From NCBI GenBank assembly GCA_004352715.1, contig SCFE01000017.1, positions 2,410,189 to 2,474,188 on the forward strand: a stretch of DNA of 64,000 nt, given 5' to 3'. This document shows positions 50,085 to 61,582 of the stretch, one piece after another. This DNA is from Hofstenia miamia (lineage: Eukaryota > Xenacoelomorpha > Acoela). How positions within the stretch are numbered: the stretch's first letter is position 1; each line of letters starts with the position of its first letter. Below the pieces are notes generated by a model that saw only the letters and a list, made by a program, of their open reading frames with translations, was not told where the DNA came from and made no database searches. The position numbers and the translations under genes were made by a program.

Positions 50085-50973
50085 TTAAGGTAGAATTAGT
50101 GGCAGGATAGTGGTGAAAATTGACAAACTATACCATATCTCAAAATTTGCATGAGACAACTAATGAGCATTCCTCTAAACAATTCTGCTAAAATTGGATG
50201 CAGAAAAGGTATTATTTACTGGTAATAAAGCATTTTTCACAACCCCCCTACTTGAAAAATGCTTAGCAACCAATATGTTTTTGCTTGGTTACGTGCCTAT
50301 ATTTTCATTATAAAATAATAATTTGACCATAGAAAGCGAATGAACTCATTCAGTAAGCATTACAGAAAGGAAGTTACAAAGGGATTATTTGGGATAGCAG
50401 CTGACATTTCAACCAGACGATGTAAGAATTTTTCAGTTTTTGGCCGTTTTCTCAAAACTAATTTTTTCCACTAACCCATGTTTTTTGGTGCATGATTACT
50501 AAAAAACTAATACAGATATCATGTTGAAATTTGGTGTATGCATTAAGCATGTATTTGTGCAGGTCCTGTACCAAAATAGAGTGGTTTCACTGAATACTTA
50601 AAGTTTTATGAAGTTCATGCATACATAATGAGGTTGTAATTTTGAATTCGATCTGACTTCAAAAGTCAAAATTTTATAAAAAATACAATTATCATAGCAG
50701 ACCACTGATTTTGGTACATGCCCTAGAGCAGCTCATAAGCTATCAGCATGCAAAATTTCATTACAATTGCTTAATATTTGTGGGTACAAGCTTGTACCAA
50801 AGTTATGTACCATTTCGGGAACCGTTCGGCCATCTTTGATGACCTAATTTGCATAATTTATGCAAAAAAATTGCAAAAATTTTTTTAGTCTACCAGGATG
50901 CTATATGCCAAGTTACAATAGAATTGGTTGAAAAATAATGATTTTAGCCCCTTTACCATTAATTCTACCTTAA
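50085..50973. mobile_element. TTAA-flanked non-autonomous element
   Basis: TTAA at 50085-50088 and 50970-50973 encloses 881 bp whose ends are inverted: GGTAGAATTAGTGG on the left and GGTAGAATTAATGG read inward on the right (13 of 14). TTAA duplications are typical of piggyBac and Kolobok elements. The GG start fits Kolobok better than the CCY start of piggyBac, but this is only suggestive. No transposase frame lies inside. The interior is a little GC-richer than the surroundings, with GACCTAATTTGCATAATTTA near 50839. Confidence 0.72.
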
Positions 50974-52827
50974 AATGACACAGTCCAACTCAATCAGTAG
51001 ATTAAATCAGACAATACAACGTAAAGTTAGTTTGGGCCTTTATCCAAATTAAACTTTGATCAAATTCTTTCATAACAAGCAGCATTACAGGTTTAAAATT
51101 TTCATCGTTCCAAACGAAGTGAAAAAGTTAATGAAGATTGTGAATATTATTAATAACAAAATAAATAATAACTTCCTGACTGAATGTAATATTTTGCTTA
51201 GTAATTTGTCCTAATTCCATAATTGACGGTATATTTCAAGTTGGAATGTCACAATACGCTGCAAAACAAAGTAAAAGACAGCTATAATTTAAGTAGCCAA
51301 TAAAATACGCTAAAACTGAAATGTTATGCAAACACCTTCAGGCATCCGATTATTAATTAATAGAATCCAAGCGGAAAGTTTCTTAAATCATGCCAATCTA
51401 CCTTAAAATATATATAATCGAGAAACGCCGTCTATTATTAGAAAATGTTCATGTGCATCATCTTTGATGACATGCATATTGAATATTTAAACGCAAAACA
51501 GAATTCAATTTAAATTGAAGGACTTTAAAATCCTTTGATTTTATCACCTCATTAAAATTTAAAAATCATTACGTAAATTAAAGGTAACTTTACTTAAATG
51601 GTTATTTAGAACATTTACCTCAAAACGTAAATCACATCAATCAAGCTACAAAAGTGATCAAATGTGAAGACGATGAAGTCACACTTAGTTTACACATTCA
51701 CTTCAATGGAGAAACATCGCGATTTGGTGTATTTTGATTGTTCGCAAGTGAATTGTGTAGTTCCTCAAAAAATATTTTTAACATTTCATTCTTGTATAAC
51801 GTTAAAAAATCTAGTATTTCCATGGTCGACAAATTACGAAGAACATATTTGTAGACAATAGATTGAAAATTTAAGAAAGTCGTGAAATACGTATATAAAG
51901 ACTACTTTTTTATTTAAACATGATTCTCGAATTAAGGTCATTCGTACGTTGCACAACATTCTTGTAACAATCAATTATTATAAACTTCCAGAGGCGTCGC
52001 CAGCTTTTCAAAGTGGGAAGAGGGGGGACTAGAATAATATGCCCATAAGGAGATCCTATCTTAATCCTCTAATGCCGATTGGGGTCAATCGTCAATATGG
52101 CTCATTACGATTAGTTTGGGTATAGGTTAGTCACGAAAATATACTTGAACAGAAATTGCTATGGATTGTACTTGCATTATCTTGAATTTTTCGCATAAAG
52201 CATTTTGTGACAGCTTTAGAAATAATTTAATGAAATAAAGTTCATTATCCAGTTGGATAACGTCAATATTTCTATTCTCTTCCAAAACATAATTCACTTA
52301 AAACTTTGGAATTTATACAAGAATTAAAATAACATTGCAAAATAATCATTAGAACCAATAAAATTTGGTAAATTTGCGTTTAAATATTGATACCTTATTA
52401 GGAATAATTAAATTGAACTTTGCCAAATTACAAAAAATGAACTCATTCATACAATATTTCGCAGATACAACAGTTATGAATATATGTGTACATACAAATG
52501 AATAATACTTTAAAGTCTAATTACAGGAGCCGGGGGTGGGTGCTTAATATCAAACAAAATATAAGCTTGATCACATGCTATCAATCATAGATCTGATTTA
52601 CCAATTTTTACTCCGTCTTTGTGAACTTAAGCATGAACTGAAATAAGTTGCTTTTACTGGTCATTTTTTGTTCTCTTTATCTTATTAGTATAAGTATTAG
52701 AGGTATAAGACTAAGAATAATTCAGACGTATTAGATCTTTAATTAAGCTACATAACATTTGACATACGACTACAATGTCAAACCCCAAAACAAACAATGA
52801 CGAAAACTAGAGTTAACTTTACAGTTC
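50974..52827. other. AT-rich intergenic sequence
   Basis: No gene recognised. A single hAT-like terminus CAGAGGCGTCGCCAGC occurs at 51989 with no inverted partner in the window. It may be the 3' end of the hAT element whose gene remnant begins at 52828. Confidence 0.45.
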
Positions 52828-53416
52828 TTAGTGAAGTTTAGTCCTCCTGTTATCATGCAAACTGTCAAAGTCATCAATGAACTGTTTCATGTTCAGTGTT
52901 TCTGCCTTGCATGATTCAAGTGACAGGATTGCCAGATTGCTCAGACGCTCTGTTGTCATGGAAATTCTCAAATATTTTTAAACTAATTTCATGTTGAGAA
53001 ACTTCTCTCATGGGTTGCTGTTGAAATAGGCAGCGTGACATCAATTAGTGCTAGGGTATACACAGAATCGAAAACATCTTTGTATGGCGCCAAGAACATA
53101 AGGAGTTTAAGTGTTGAGGATAGTCTATTTTCTCTTTTATCGATGGTTTTCTTTATAAAAGGGAATTCATTGGTGATGTCCTCTGCATTGAAGTCATATT
53201 TAGCACAAAATCCACTAAGGAGTGTAATATTAAGAAATGAACCCGATTGTGGATTCAACGTAGATATTCCTTTAAAAATCACATCCACATAATTGGAAAA
53301 TCTGTCATTGAGTTCTGCAGTAAGGTAATCCAGTACACAAAGAAAGATAGGATTAGGCCTACTGACAGCACTTCGGCTGCTGATAGTCTTCATTACGTGC
53401 CTGATAGTTTAAATAT
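52828..53416 (-). pseudogene. hAT-family transposase, C-terminal part
   Basis: On the minus strand, after SRPNPIFLCVLDYLTAELND, about 110 residues run to LALIDVTLPISTATHERSFS (about 53060-52990), the start of the hAT C-terminal dimerisation domain (usually LPVSxAxxERSFS). A one-base slip and an in-frame TAA then separate it from KYLRISMTTERLSNLAILSL and the tail ending DNRRTKLH with a stop at 52828. This matches the ZMYM1-like/DUF4371 hAT proteins common in animals. The N-terminal zinc-finger and catalytic core are missing. Two lesions in the last 80 codons make it inactive. It would be about 190 codons, against the roughly 600-800 usual for such proteins. Confidence 0.82.
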
Positions 53417-53699
53417 AGATAAAAGCAAACTTAAATCAAGTTCTTTTACAATATCTTGCTCACAGAGACATATAACAAGCGTTCTTCACGTTCTTTATTA
53501 CTTTATAGTAATATTTATTATCAAAACAGCTGCCAAACTTTCATATGAAATATGATGTTAAATCTAATTATTTTATTCTAATTTATATGATCAGTTGTCT
53601 CAGCTCAATTAAATATGCAATAAGAAATATATTTTAGGTACATGAACTCAAATATATTACCTACATTTCGCACCTAACCGTATGCAGCCATTATTAAGG

Positions 53700-54390
53700 C
53701 TGACTAAGAAACTATGTTTTTTGTTGGCCGTAAGCATTAGTAAACTAATGCAAAGCAAAGTGAGGCGTTATTGCAGAACAGTACCCTCAATAAAAATAAT
53801 TTTTTAAACATATTTATACGTTATTTTTTATGCTGATTTCAAATATCACAATCATTTTTACCGGAAACTTAAATTTAACAAATTATTAATTGAAAATATT
53901 CAATTATCTCCATAGTAACAAACGTAATAGCCACGACAAATAGCCTTGGATTACAAATTATTAAGTAAAATTTTAAGTAATTTCGTATTACTGGACACTT
54001 TTTCTTGGATTTCTGATATTTTATAAACCTAAACCCTAACCCAAACCCTTATTTCTTTATTATTTTTTTAAACCTAAACCCTAACCCAAAAGCTTATTTC
54101 TTTAGTATTTTACAAACTTAAACCCTAACCCAAGTCCGCTATAATTCTATTCTCACTAACCGCCATTTTATTTTAGTTTCCATAGAGATTTTCAATTGAT
54201 AATTTGTTAAATTTAAGTTTCCGGTAAAAATGATTATGATATTTGAAATCAGCATAAAAATAAGGTATAAATATGGAAAACATATTAATTTTTATTGAGG
54301 GTACTATTCTGCAATAATGCCCAAAGTGATACAATGATGTTGATTTGGCGAATAAATAAATGATATTAATAATAACTGTCTTAGCCAATC
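53700..54390. mobile_element. fold-back element with telomere-like loop
   Basis: The left arm (about 53766-53915) and the right arm (about 54180-54320, reverse complement) match over about 150 bp at roughly 90%. Landmarks are ATTGCAGAAYAGTACCCTCA, TATGCTGATTTCAAATATCA and TTTTTACCGGAAACTTAAAT in both. A weaker match extends outward to GGCTGACTAAG/GGCTAAGAC. The central 260 bp holds three 44-45-bp units with CCCTAACCC. Long arms with an unrelated centre are typical of fold-back (TIR) elements. No target duplication was identified and nothing is encoded. Confidence 0.7.
54024..54135. repeat. telomere-like minisatellite, 44-45 bp unit x 3
   Basis: The phrase AAACCCTAACCCAA starts at 54031, 54076 and 54120. 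The first two units are separated by TTATTTCTTTA-rich spacers, and the third by CCGCTATAATTC. CCCTAA is the vertebrate-type telomere repeat, but here there are only two repeats per unit, so it is not an interstitial telomere in the ordinary sense. Confidence 0.85.
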
Positions 54391-55037
54391 AGTGTAAACC
54401 ATAATCTTCTAATAACGATAGATTGTATGTGGAAATTTTTTTCTGCTAACACTATCTTCAAGGCAGAATGTTCAGGTAGATGTTACAATGAAGTTTGCAA
54501 TACACTTGCTGGTTAAATCTGTGCCCAATTGTAACCTTGAAATTTTTGGCCTGCATGTTTAAAAGTTGGCCACTGCACACTTCTAGTTCAGTTTGAAAAA
54601 ATATCACAAACGAAAGAAATTTAAGTGTATTTAGTAATTATGAATACCAATTGTCAAGCCAGGTCACATATTTTGAACCACAAACCGATTAAATAATCTT
54701 CGCATATGCATAAGTATAAGATATAATATTAAAGCCTTTAATTTTTGAATTGCATTGTATGTGAATTTTATGTAATATATTTTGAAATACAAGAAATGTC
54801 AATGTCAGGATGGTTCGTAGTATAAACTTCAATTGCTTAAAGGGAATTTCTTTCACTGATAATTCTCAAATTTTTTACTCATAACCCGGGTCGACTCATT
54901 TTCCACCCTGATTGATACAAATCTTAATGATTCATTTCCTTTTCGCGAAGCTTTTTCCAGTCGTTACCGAAACAACAGATTGTGTGTGGTAGGTTGTTAT
55001 TGAGGATAGTGCTGCTAGAAGCGTGCGCAATTTATCC
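54391..55037. other. AT-rich intergenic sequence
   Basis: No gene. A patch ACCCGGGTCGACTCATTTTC near 54887 is GC-richer but unclassified. Confidence 0.5.
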
Positions 55038-56948
55038 AATTTTGATACAATAACTTTCATCAATGCCTCCAGTAGTTGAAATTCTAGACTTTTCGAAAGA
55101 ATGGATTATCAAGCAGTCATGATTTAAGTAATTGATGAAAAGTAGCCGGAAATTAAGGCTTAGATAAATTTCGGAACCAGAGTACTTGCATGCAAAACAT
55201 ATTAGAATATGGAATTGGAACTATATTTAGGATAAACTTAGATAATTTTTATTGTTATAGTCATTCTCAGTGAAATAGACTCTGTCTGAATTATTGAAAT
55301 ACATTAATATATCTTAATTTGTAAAATATAATTCTTGTCAAAAAAATGGTTTTTAAAACCTTTAAGAAGAGCATTGCGAAGGTAAGAATCAAGAGTCGCA
55401 GGTCAATGTTTGCGAATTAGCGCAAATTACGGATAATTAAAAAAGGTCTCATGACAAATCCTGGTACATGCATGATCTCATAAATAGGTGAGCTAGAAAT
55501 CCATTCCAAATTTTAAAAATACTACTAAATATGAGTTTTGTTTACACATGTTGAACTGTAGACTAACTGGAGATATTACTTTATAGCTATATTTNCCCTA
55601 ACCCAAGTCCGCTATAATTCTATTCTCACTAACCGCCATTTTATTTTAGTTTNATCATGTGGTTAAATAGGACGCTTGTCAATCAATATTGATTATAGTT
55701 TCTTGACATTCATTTTTTTAGCAATCATTAATGGACTCCCTTTTTAGGGATGCAGGTACATATATGTACCATCCTAGTGCTTACCATCTGCTTAATGCAA
55801 TACCATACGTTTACTTCTAAAGCAGTTTCAGTTACCTTATAGATCCTAAAGGGTAAGCAGAGTACTTTAATAATTTTAATGGAAAAACCAAATGAAAGAT
55901 GAAGATTTTAACATTACTATGCTTTCCAAATGTTTGAATACATGACTATAGTTGGCTGCAAAAAAATGAGACTGAACACCTATTTTTTCACGCTTTGTGG
56001 AAACGTATTGAGACGTTTTAGAGGAAAACTATAAAAANAGCTAGAAATCCATTCCAAATTTTAAAAATACTACTAAATATGAGTTTTGTTTACACATGTT
56101 GAACTGTAGACTAACTGGAGATATTACTTTATAGCTATATTTATTTAAATAGACAATTTTATCTACGCACTTGGACTAAACAAACTAGTAACTGCTTTAT
56201 AAATAGACATAAGTAGAGACCGTCCATCTATCAGGGCGCTGACTAACATCCATCTTTGCACATAGANAATTTTGATACAATAACTTTCATCAATGCCTCC
56301 AGTAGTTGAAATTCTAGACTTTTCGAAAGAATGGATTATCAAGCAGTCATAATTTAAGTAATTGATGAAAAGTAGCCGGAAATTAAGGCTTAGATAAATT
56401 TCGGAACCAGAGTACTTGCATGCAAAACATATTAGAATATGGAATTGGAACTATATTTAGGATAAACTTAGATAATTTTTATTGTTATAGTCATTCTCAG
56501 TGAAATAGACTCTGTCTGAATTATTGAAATACATTAATATATCTTAATTTGTAAAATATAATTCTTGTCAAAAAAATGGTTTTTAAAACCTTTAAGAAGA
56601 GCATTGCGAAGGTAAGAATCAAGAGTCGCAGGTCAATGTTTGCGAATTAGCGCAAATTACGGATAATTAAAAAAGGTCTCATGACAAATCCTGGTACATG
56701 CATGATCTCATAAATAGGTGAGCTAGAAATCCATTCCAAATTTTAAAAATACTACTAAATATGAGTTTTGTTTACACATGTTGAACTGTAGACTAACTGG
56801 AGATATTACTTTATAGCTATATTTATTTAAATAGACAATTTTATCTACGCACTTGGACTAAACAAACTAGTAACTGCTTTATAAATAGACATAAGTAGAG
56901 ACCGTCCATCTATCAGGGCGCTGACTAACATCCATCTTTGCACATAGA
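55038..56948. other. assembly-scrambled duplicated blocks with single N joins
   Basis: Single N bases at 55595, 55653, 56038 and 56267 separate blocks that are near-identical to nearby sequence. 55038-55594 equals 56268-56824 (557 bp; one difference noticed, G at 55121 against A at 56351). 55596-55652 equals 54123-54179. 55654-56037 equals 57659-58042 (384 bp). 56039-56266 equals 56721-56948 (228 bp). Exact block ends at N joins point to contig patching rather than biology. The simplest true path runs from 55594 straight to 56825, making about 1.23 kb artefactual. Confidence 0.88.
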
Positions 56949-57433
56949 CCAATATATTTAGTTAAATACTAATATTTAAATAATTTTGAAAATTTTAATA
57001 TTTTTCTGCGTTCAATCTGTTTTCTTCTATTGCAATTTAAATAATGTACTAAGAGTGAGGCAAGTTATCGAATCAAACATATTATTTGTTTGTAAATTGT
57101 ATATTCGAGTTCTAAATTTGAGGAGCGGTCGGAATTTAATCTTTTAAATACAGCAAATTAGCATCTTCTTGCATTTCAGTTCTCAATAAGGATTAACGGA
57201 TCAATCAATTTTTCAAATGAATATATCCACAATGTTTACAAAGCTTGGCTAAGTTACAAGCAATACTTTCTCATATAAAGCTAACAAAACTTAAAAAAAT
57301 TATTGTATTGGACATACCTTTCATGTCAACAATGTACTAGAATTACAACAAGTGTATAGATTGTTGTCAGAAAACAAAATAATGAGATTTATCCTACTAT
57401 GGTTTCAAATAGATATTTCTTGGTGGCATATAT

Positions 57434-57445
57434 ATATATATATAT
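57434..57445. repeat. short (TA)n tract
   Basis: About a dozen bases of alternating AT in ordinary AT-rich sequence. Confidence 0.7.
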
Positions 57446-57951
57446 GTCCCACAAACAAATCCGTTTTTCTGGAATACTATGTTTCACAGTTTATTTGTAT
57501 TTTGAATGACTAATCTTATGATAATGGCAAGTAAATACATTTATAAAGTTTGAGCCAAATTGCTAACTGCTCCTCAAATTTTTTTCTTTTCTACTTGAGC
57601 ATGACATTCCTGTTTGATCAATCTGATAACTGATTTGGAAATAAAAATATTTAAACGAATCATGTGGTTAAATAGGACGCTTGTCAATCAATATTGATTA
57701 TAGTTTCTTGACATTCATTTTTTTAGCAATCATTAATGGACTCCCTTTTTAGGGATGCAGGTACATATATGTACCATCCTAGTGCTTACCATCTGCTTAA
57801 TGCAATACCATACGTTTACTTCTAAAGCAGTTTCAGTTACCTTATAGATCCTAAAGGGTAAGCAGAGTACTTTAATAATTTTAATGGAAAAACCAAATGA
57901 AAGATGAAGATTTTAACATTACTATGCTTTCCAAATGTTTGAATACATGAC

Positions 57952-59222
57952 TATAGTTGGCTGCAAAAAAATGAGACTGAACACCTATTTTTTCACGCTT
58001 TGTGGAAACGTATTGAGACGTTTTAGAGGAAAACTATAAAAATAAAAGACAACGAGAATTTTGTGAACTTTAAAATGGTCAAACAAAAAACTTAATTAAT
58101 TAAACTTGTACTTCATAATTATTTGAAAACACTTACCAAACAAATTGCTTTGCTTTGCAAAGTTTCTACTTGATTTCTTCGGAATGGAAACGTTGGAACA
58201 GCTTGAAAACGCCTTTGCGACATCGAAAATTTCTCGATCAACTTATTTTCGAAAACTGAAAAAAATTCGACAAGGAGAATCTCTCAAAAGAAGAAAAGGA
58301 AGTGGACGCCCTCGAAAACTTATTGGAAAATTAATTCAGAAAACATTCGCAATTGCTCTCAAAAATCCCTATATTTCTGGGAAAAAAATTGCAAACCGAC
58401 TTCAAACTGAAGCCGACATCTCTGTGCATGAAACCAAGTGGAGTTACAAAAATGGGCAGAAAAAATCGACTTCTGATTACAAAAGAACATCAAGAAAAAA
58501 GATTAAATTTCGTGAAAGATTGGAAAGACTACACTTTTGAAGATGTTTGGATAACTGATGAGTGCGTATTTCAACTACACAGAAACAAAGTACAAGTGTG
58601 GTCGTCAAAGAAATGTCCAAGACCAACAAAAGCGGTTCCAAAGTTCGACCAAAAAATTATGGTTTGGGGAGCACTTTCCTATCGTGGGTTTTATTTGAAA
58701 ATTTTAGACGGAAAAGCCACAATCGACAGTCAAAGATATTGCCAAATTATAGCTGAATTTATGCCTTATGCTGATGCTTTATATGATGATGGATGGATAC
58801 TCCAACAGGACGGAGCAACCCCGCACACGTCAGCAAAGACAAAAAATTAGTTTTCTGAATAATATCCAGTTTTTGCAATGGCCACCAAGTTCTGCTGATC
58901 TTTCTCCAATCAAAAATGTGTGGCAGATATTGAAAAATGACGTTGAGAAGAAAAATCCGAAAAATATATCCGATTTAAAAGAAAAAATCCAAGAAAGTCA
59001 ACACATTTTGACATCTGAAATGAAGTCCAATTTAATGAAATCAGTTTCAGTTCGTTTGAATGAAGTTATTTCTACAGGAGGAAAACAAATTAGACTTTGA
59101 TGCTTTTTACTTATAGTCCTTTAATGTATCTTTAAAATCTTACCTTTCTTGAGTTGTTACGTTCAGTAGTTCAAAAGTAATATGCCTTTTTTCTAGTCTC
59201 ATTTTTTTTGCAGCCAACTATA
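57952..59222. mobile_element. Tc1-like DD34E element with both ends
   Basis: The left end (57954) reads TAGTTGGCTGCAAAAAAATG then AGACT. The right end (59220), read inward, is the same but for one extra A in the run. TA lies outside each end (57952-57953 and 59221-59222), the standard Tc1/mariner duplication. At 1267 bp with one transposase frame, this is the size of a complete element. The near-identical ends suggest a fairly recent insertion, though the gene has since decayed. Confidence 0.9.
58184..59100 (+). pseudogene. Tc1-like DD34E transposase, inactivated
   Basis: The start METLEQLENAFATSKISR at 58184 opens the first helix-turn-helix (STYFRKLKKIRQGES), followed by the basic GSGRPRKLIGK linker and a second HTH region ending ISVHETKW. 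A slip near 58435 moves to GRKNRLLITKEHQEKRL and the catalytic blocks DVWITDECVFQLH (first D) and WILQQDGATPHTS (second D). A slip near 58843 precedes QWPPSSADLSPIKNVW, where the third catalytic residue is K instead of E (codon AAA for GAA, a single G-to-A change). The spacing between the second D and this site is 34 residues once the slip is allowed for. The tail ends VISTGGKQIRL with a stop at 59098. About 300 residues overall, normal for the family. Two frameshifts and E-to-K make it dead. Confidence 0.9.
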
Positions 59223-61345
59223 TCAATTGGACGTTCATTGAAGATCTGTAGGTTACTTGACATCTTCAAATTCGAGTACACATTGCAAATATGCATGTTT
59301 CATTAAAAATAGCGTAAATTCCGGCGTATAAAATGCCCTTTCATAACCAAAATTTAGCTCTAAACTTGAAGAGTGTATACACCGAGGAAGAATATCACAA
59401 CGCAATAACGTAATCAAAATTAAATGAAAAGGTGGCAAATACTCAATAAAATTGTTGAAAAATGGGTATTGTGTAAAATATATATAATTATTAAAAATTT
59501 AAATGTATTTTTAATTTATTCATAATACTATCATAATTTGCTATTATTCTAGCCAAATAAATAAATTCATCTCTCTCCGACTAGAACGGGTTTAGAATGC
59601 TTAAAAATGGTCAGGACCTTCCGTGATAGTCACTTCATTACATTTAATGAGTTTTGTTATATTTATATGCAAAGAGGTTTTCTTTCGAATAACATCTTCA
59701 AGTACATATATTTCATATGAGGGTGTTCTACACGCAAAGATATGGTTAAATTGTAGTTTTTGCTTAATATTTAGGATGAGTCTTATACGGCGTACATTTA
59801 AATGTACAAATATAAGATACAATTTGAATTTTTTCAATCATACACAATTTCTAGGCATGAACTCAAAAGTATTTGGAGCATTGGAGTAACTAATTTGTTA
59901 CATAAAGAAGTAATATATCCTTCATAATCTATAAAAATTCTCTTTAGCTAGTTGATGGAATCAGCATTTTTAGGAAATATAGAATTTTTTTAATTATAAA
60001 AAATTCATGAAAAACGGAATGTCATTGATCAAGGAATCTCAAATCAATTTCAAAAAGATTACTGAAGACACCAATGAAGTTATATTGAAACTAAAATTTT
60101 CTCATGACTGACTAAAATGTACACAAAAATGTAGTACACTTACAAAGTTGTTAAAGCAATTCAACTTCAAAGAGTAACTGATTCACATTAGCATGCTTTG
60201 AAAAATGCATGTACGGCACAAAGTTCAAGACTAATTACTCTTTGTATTGACAAACCTATTCGTCTCTCATTAAGGTTTGCAAATCTCAATTGTGTTCAAC
60301 AGCTAAATATTGGTAAAAAATTGATATTCAATAAGTGCATTGATTGATCCAAATACAAATAACAAATATGCCCTAATTCAAATTAAATTTGAAAATAAAA
60401 AATACAAACAATTGAATTATAATATACGTTATTTAGTAGTAAATATTTTATAGTAGTGGATTTAATATAAAATATTTTTAACCTTTGAATGAGCATTCCG
60501 CTTACCACTGCCGGCAAATTGGGTGGTGTGAAATTCAAACTATGTAACAAACCGAGTTAAATCAGTTGGAATTTATTTCGTTAGAGTAACTCGACTAGTG
60601 GTAATAAAGCAAATGTGCTAAATATTTGATAATAGATATAAACCTACAGATATATAATTTAAGTTTTAAAGAATAATAAATAATTAACTTTTACCATTCT
60701 GATGGTCTCGAACTTGCTCAAAAATGAATAATAGCGTTACTCTCAATCTGTTATTTTCGATACTAATTTATGTAAAAAGATGAGAATTTCTAAACATATC
60801 TACAATGCTCTGAAACCCCACCACTGAATTAATAACATTTTGTTACAATTTATTAAAAACTGCTGCTGTTTTTTCACAGTACAAATTTTTCACAAAATGT
60901 CATTTGCAAAAGTTAATAGAAGCATGCTGAAAAGAGTGATAAAACAACAGACTTGTTTGAATTTGACATACAGATAGAGTAATTTAGCACAACCGTTCAA
61001 ATTCTACTTAAAAGAGTGTCAATTGCGCATGCATTACTAATAACACGCTCAAACTTATATGATTAAAAGATCACAGTGCAATATTTTAATTAACGTTTTA
61101 TCATGCAATGAGGGCATTCTACATCTAAAGACCAAAAAATAAATAAAACTACACTACTAAAAATATCTTAATGAATATAATTCGATAAAATTTTCTAAGT
61201 CTCTTGCAAAGACATCAACGTTGTTTATTTTTTATATTTCATACAGAAATAGTGAAAGAGTAAAAAAATTGTAAGCTCGTGTGCAGTCAGTCATCATGGT
61301 TTATAAAATACAATACTCCTTAACCCTAATACGACCGGGTGATTT
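59223..61345. other. AT-rich intergenic sequence
   Basis: No coding region, RNA gene or element ends recognised. Confidence 0.5.
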
Positions 61346-61349
61346 AGTC

Positions 61350-61582
61350 TCTCTCTCTCTCTCTCTCTATATATNNNNNNNNNNNNNNNNNNNNNNNNNN
61401 NNNNNNNNNNNNNNNNNNNNNNNNNNNNNNNNNNNNNNNNNNNNNNNNNNNNNNNNNNNNNNNNNNNNNNNNNNNNNNNNNNNNNNNNNNNNNNNNNNNN
61501 NNNNNNNNNNNNNNNNNNNNNNNNNNNNNNNNNNNNNNNNNNNNNNNNNNNNNNNTATATATATATATATATATATATATAT
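61350..61582. repeat. (CT)n(AT)n tract spanning a gap
   Basis: CT units pass into AT before a 181-N gap (61375-61555) and TA units follow it. The unsequenced part is probably microsatellite. Confidence 0.95.

Noticed and set aside
53035-53292. Plus-strand 85-codon frame
   Set aside because: It is the antisense shadow of the hAT transposase remnant read on the minus strand.
54024-54135. True interstitial telomere array
   Set aside because: Only one CCCTAACCC per 44-45-bp unit, separated by AT-rich spacer, and located within a fold-back element.
57659-58042. Genuine tandem or segmental duplication with 55654-56037
   Set aside because: The copy is bounded exactly by single N bases on both sides and interleaved with three other such blocks, so assembly patching explains it better.
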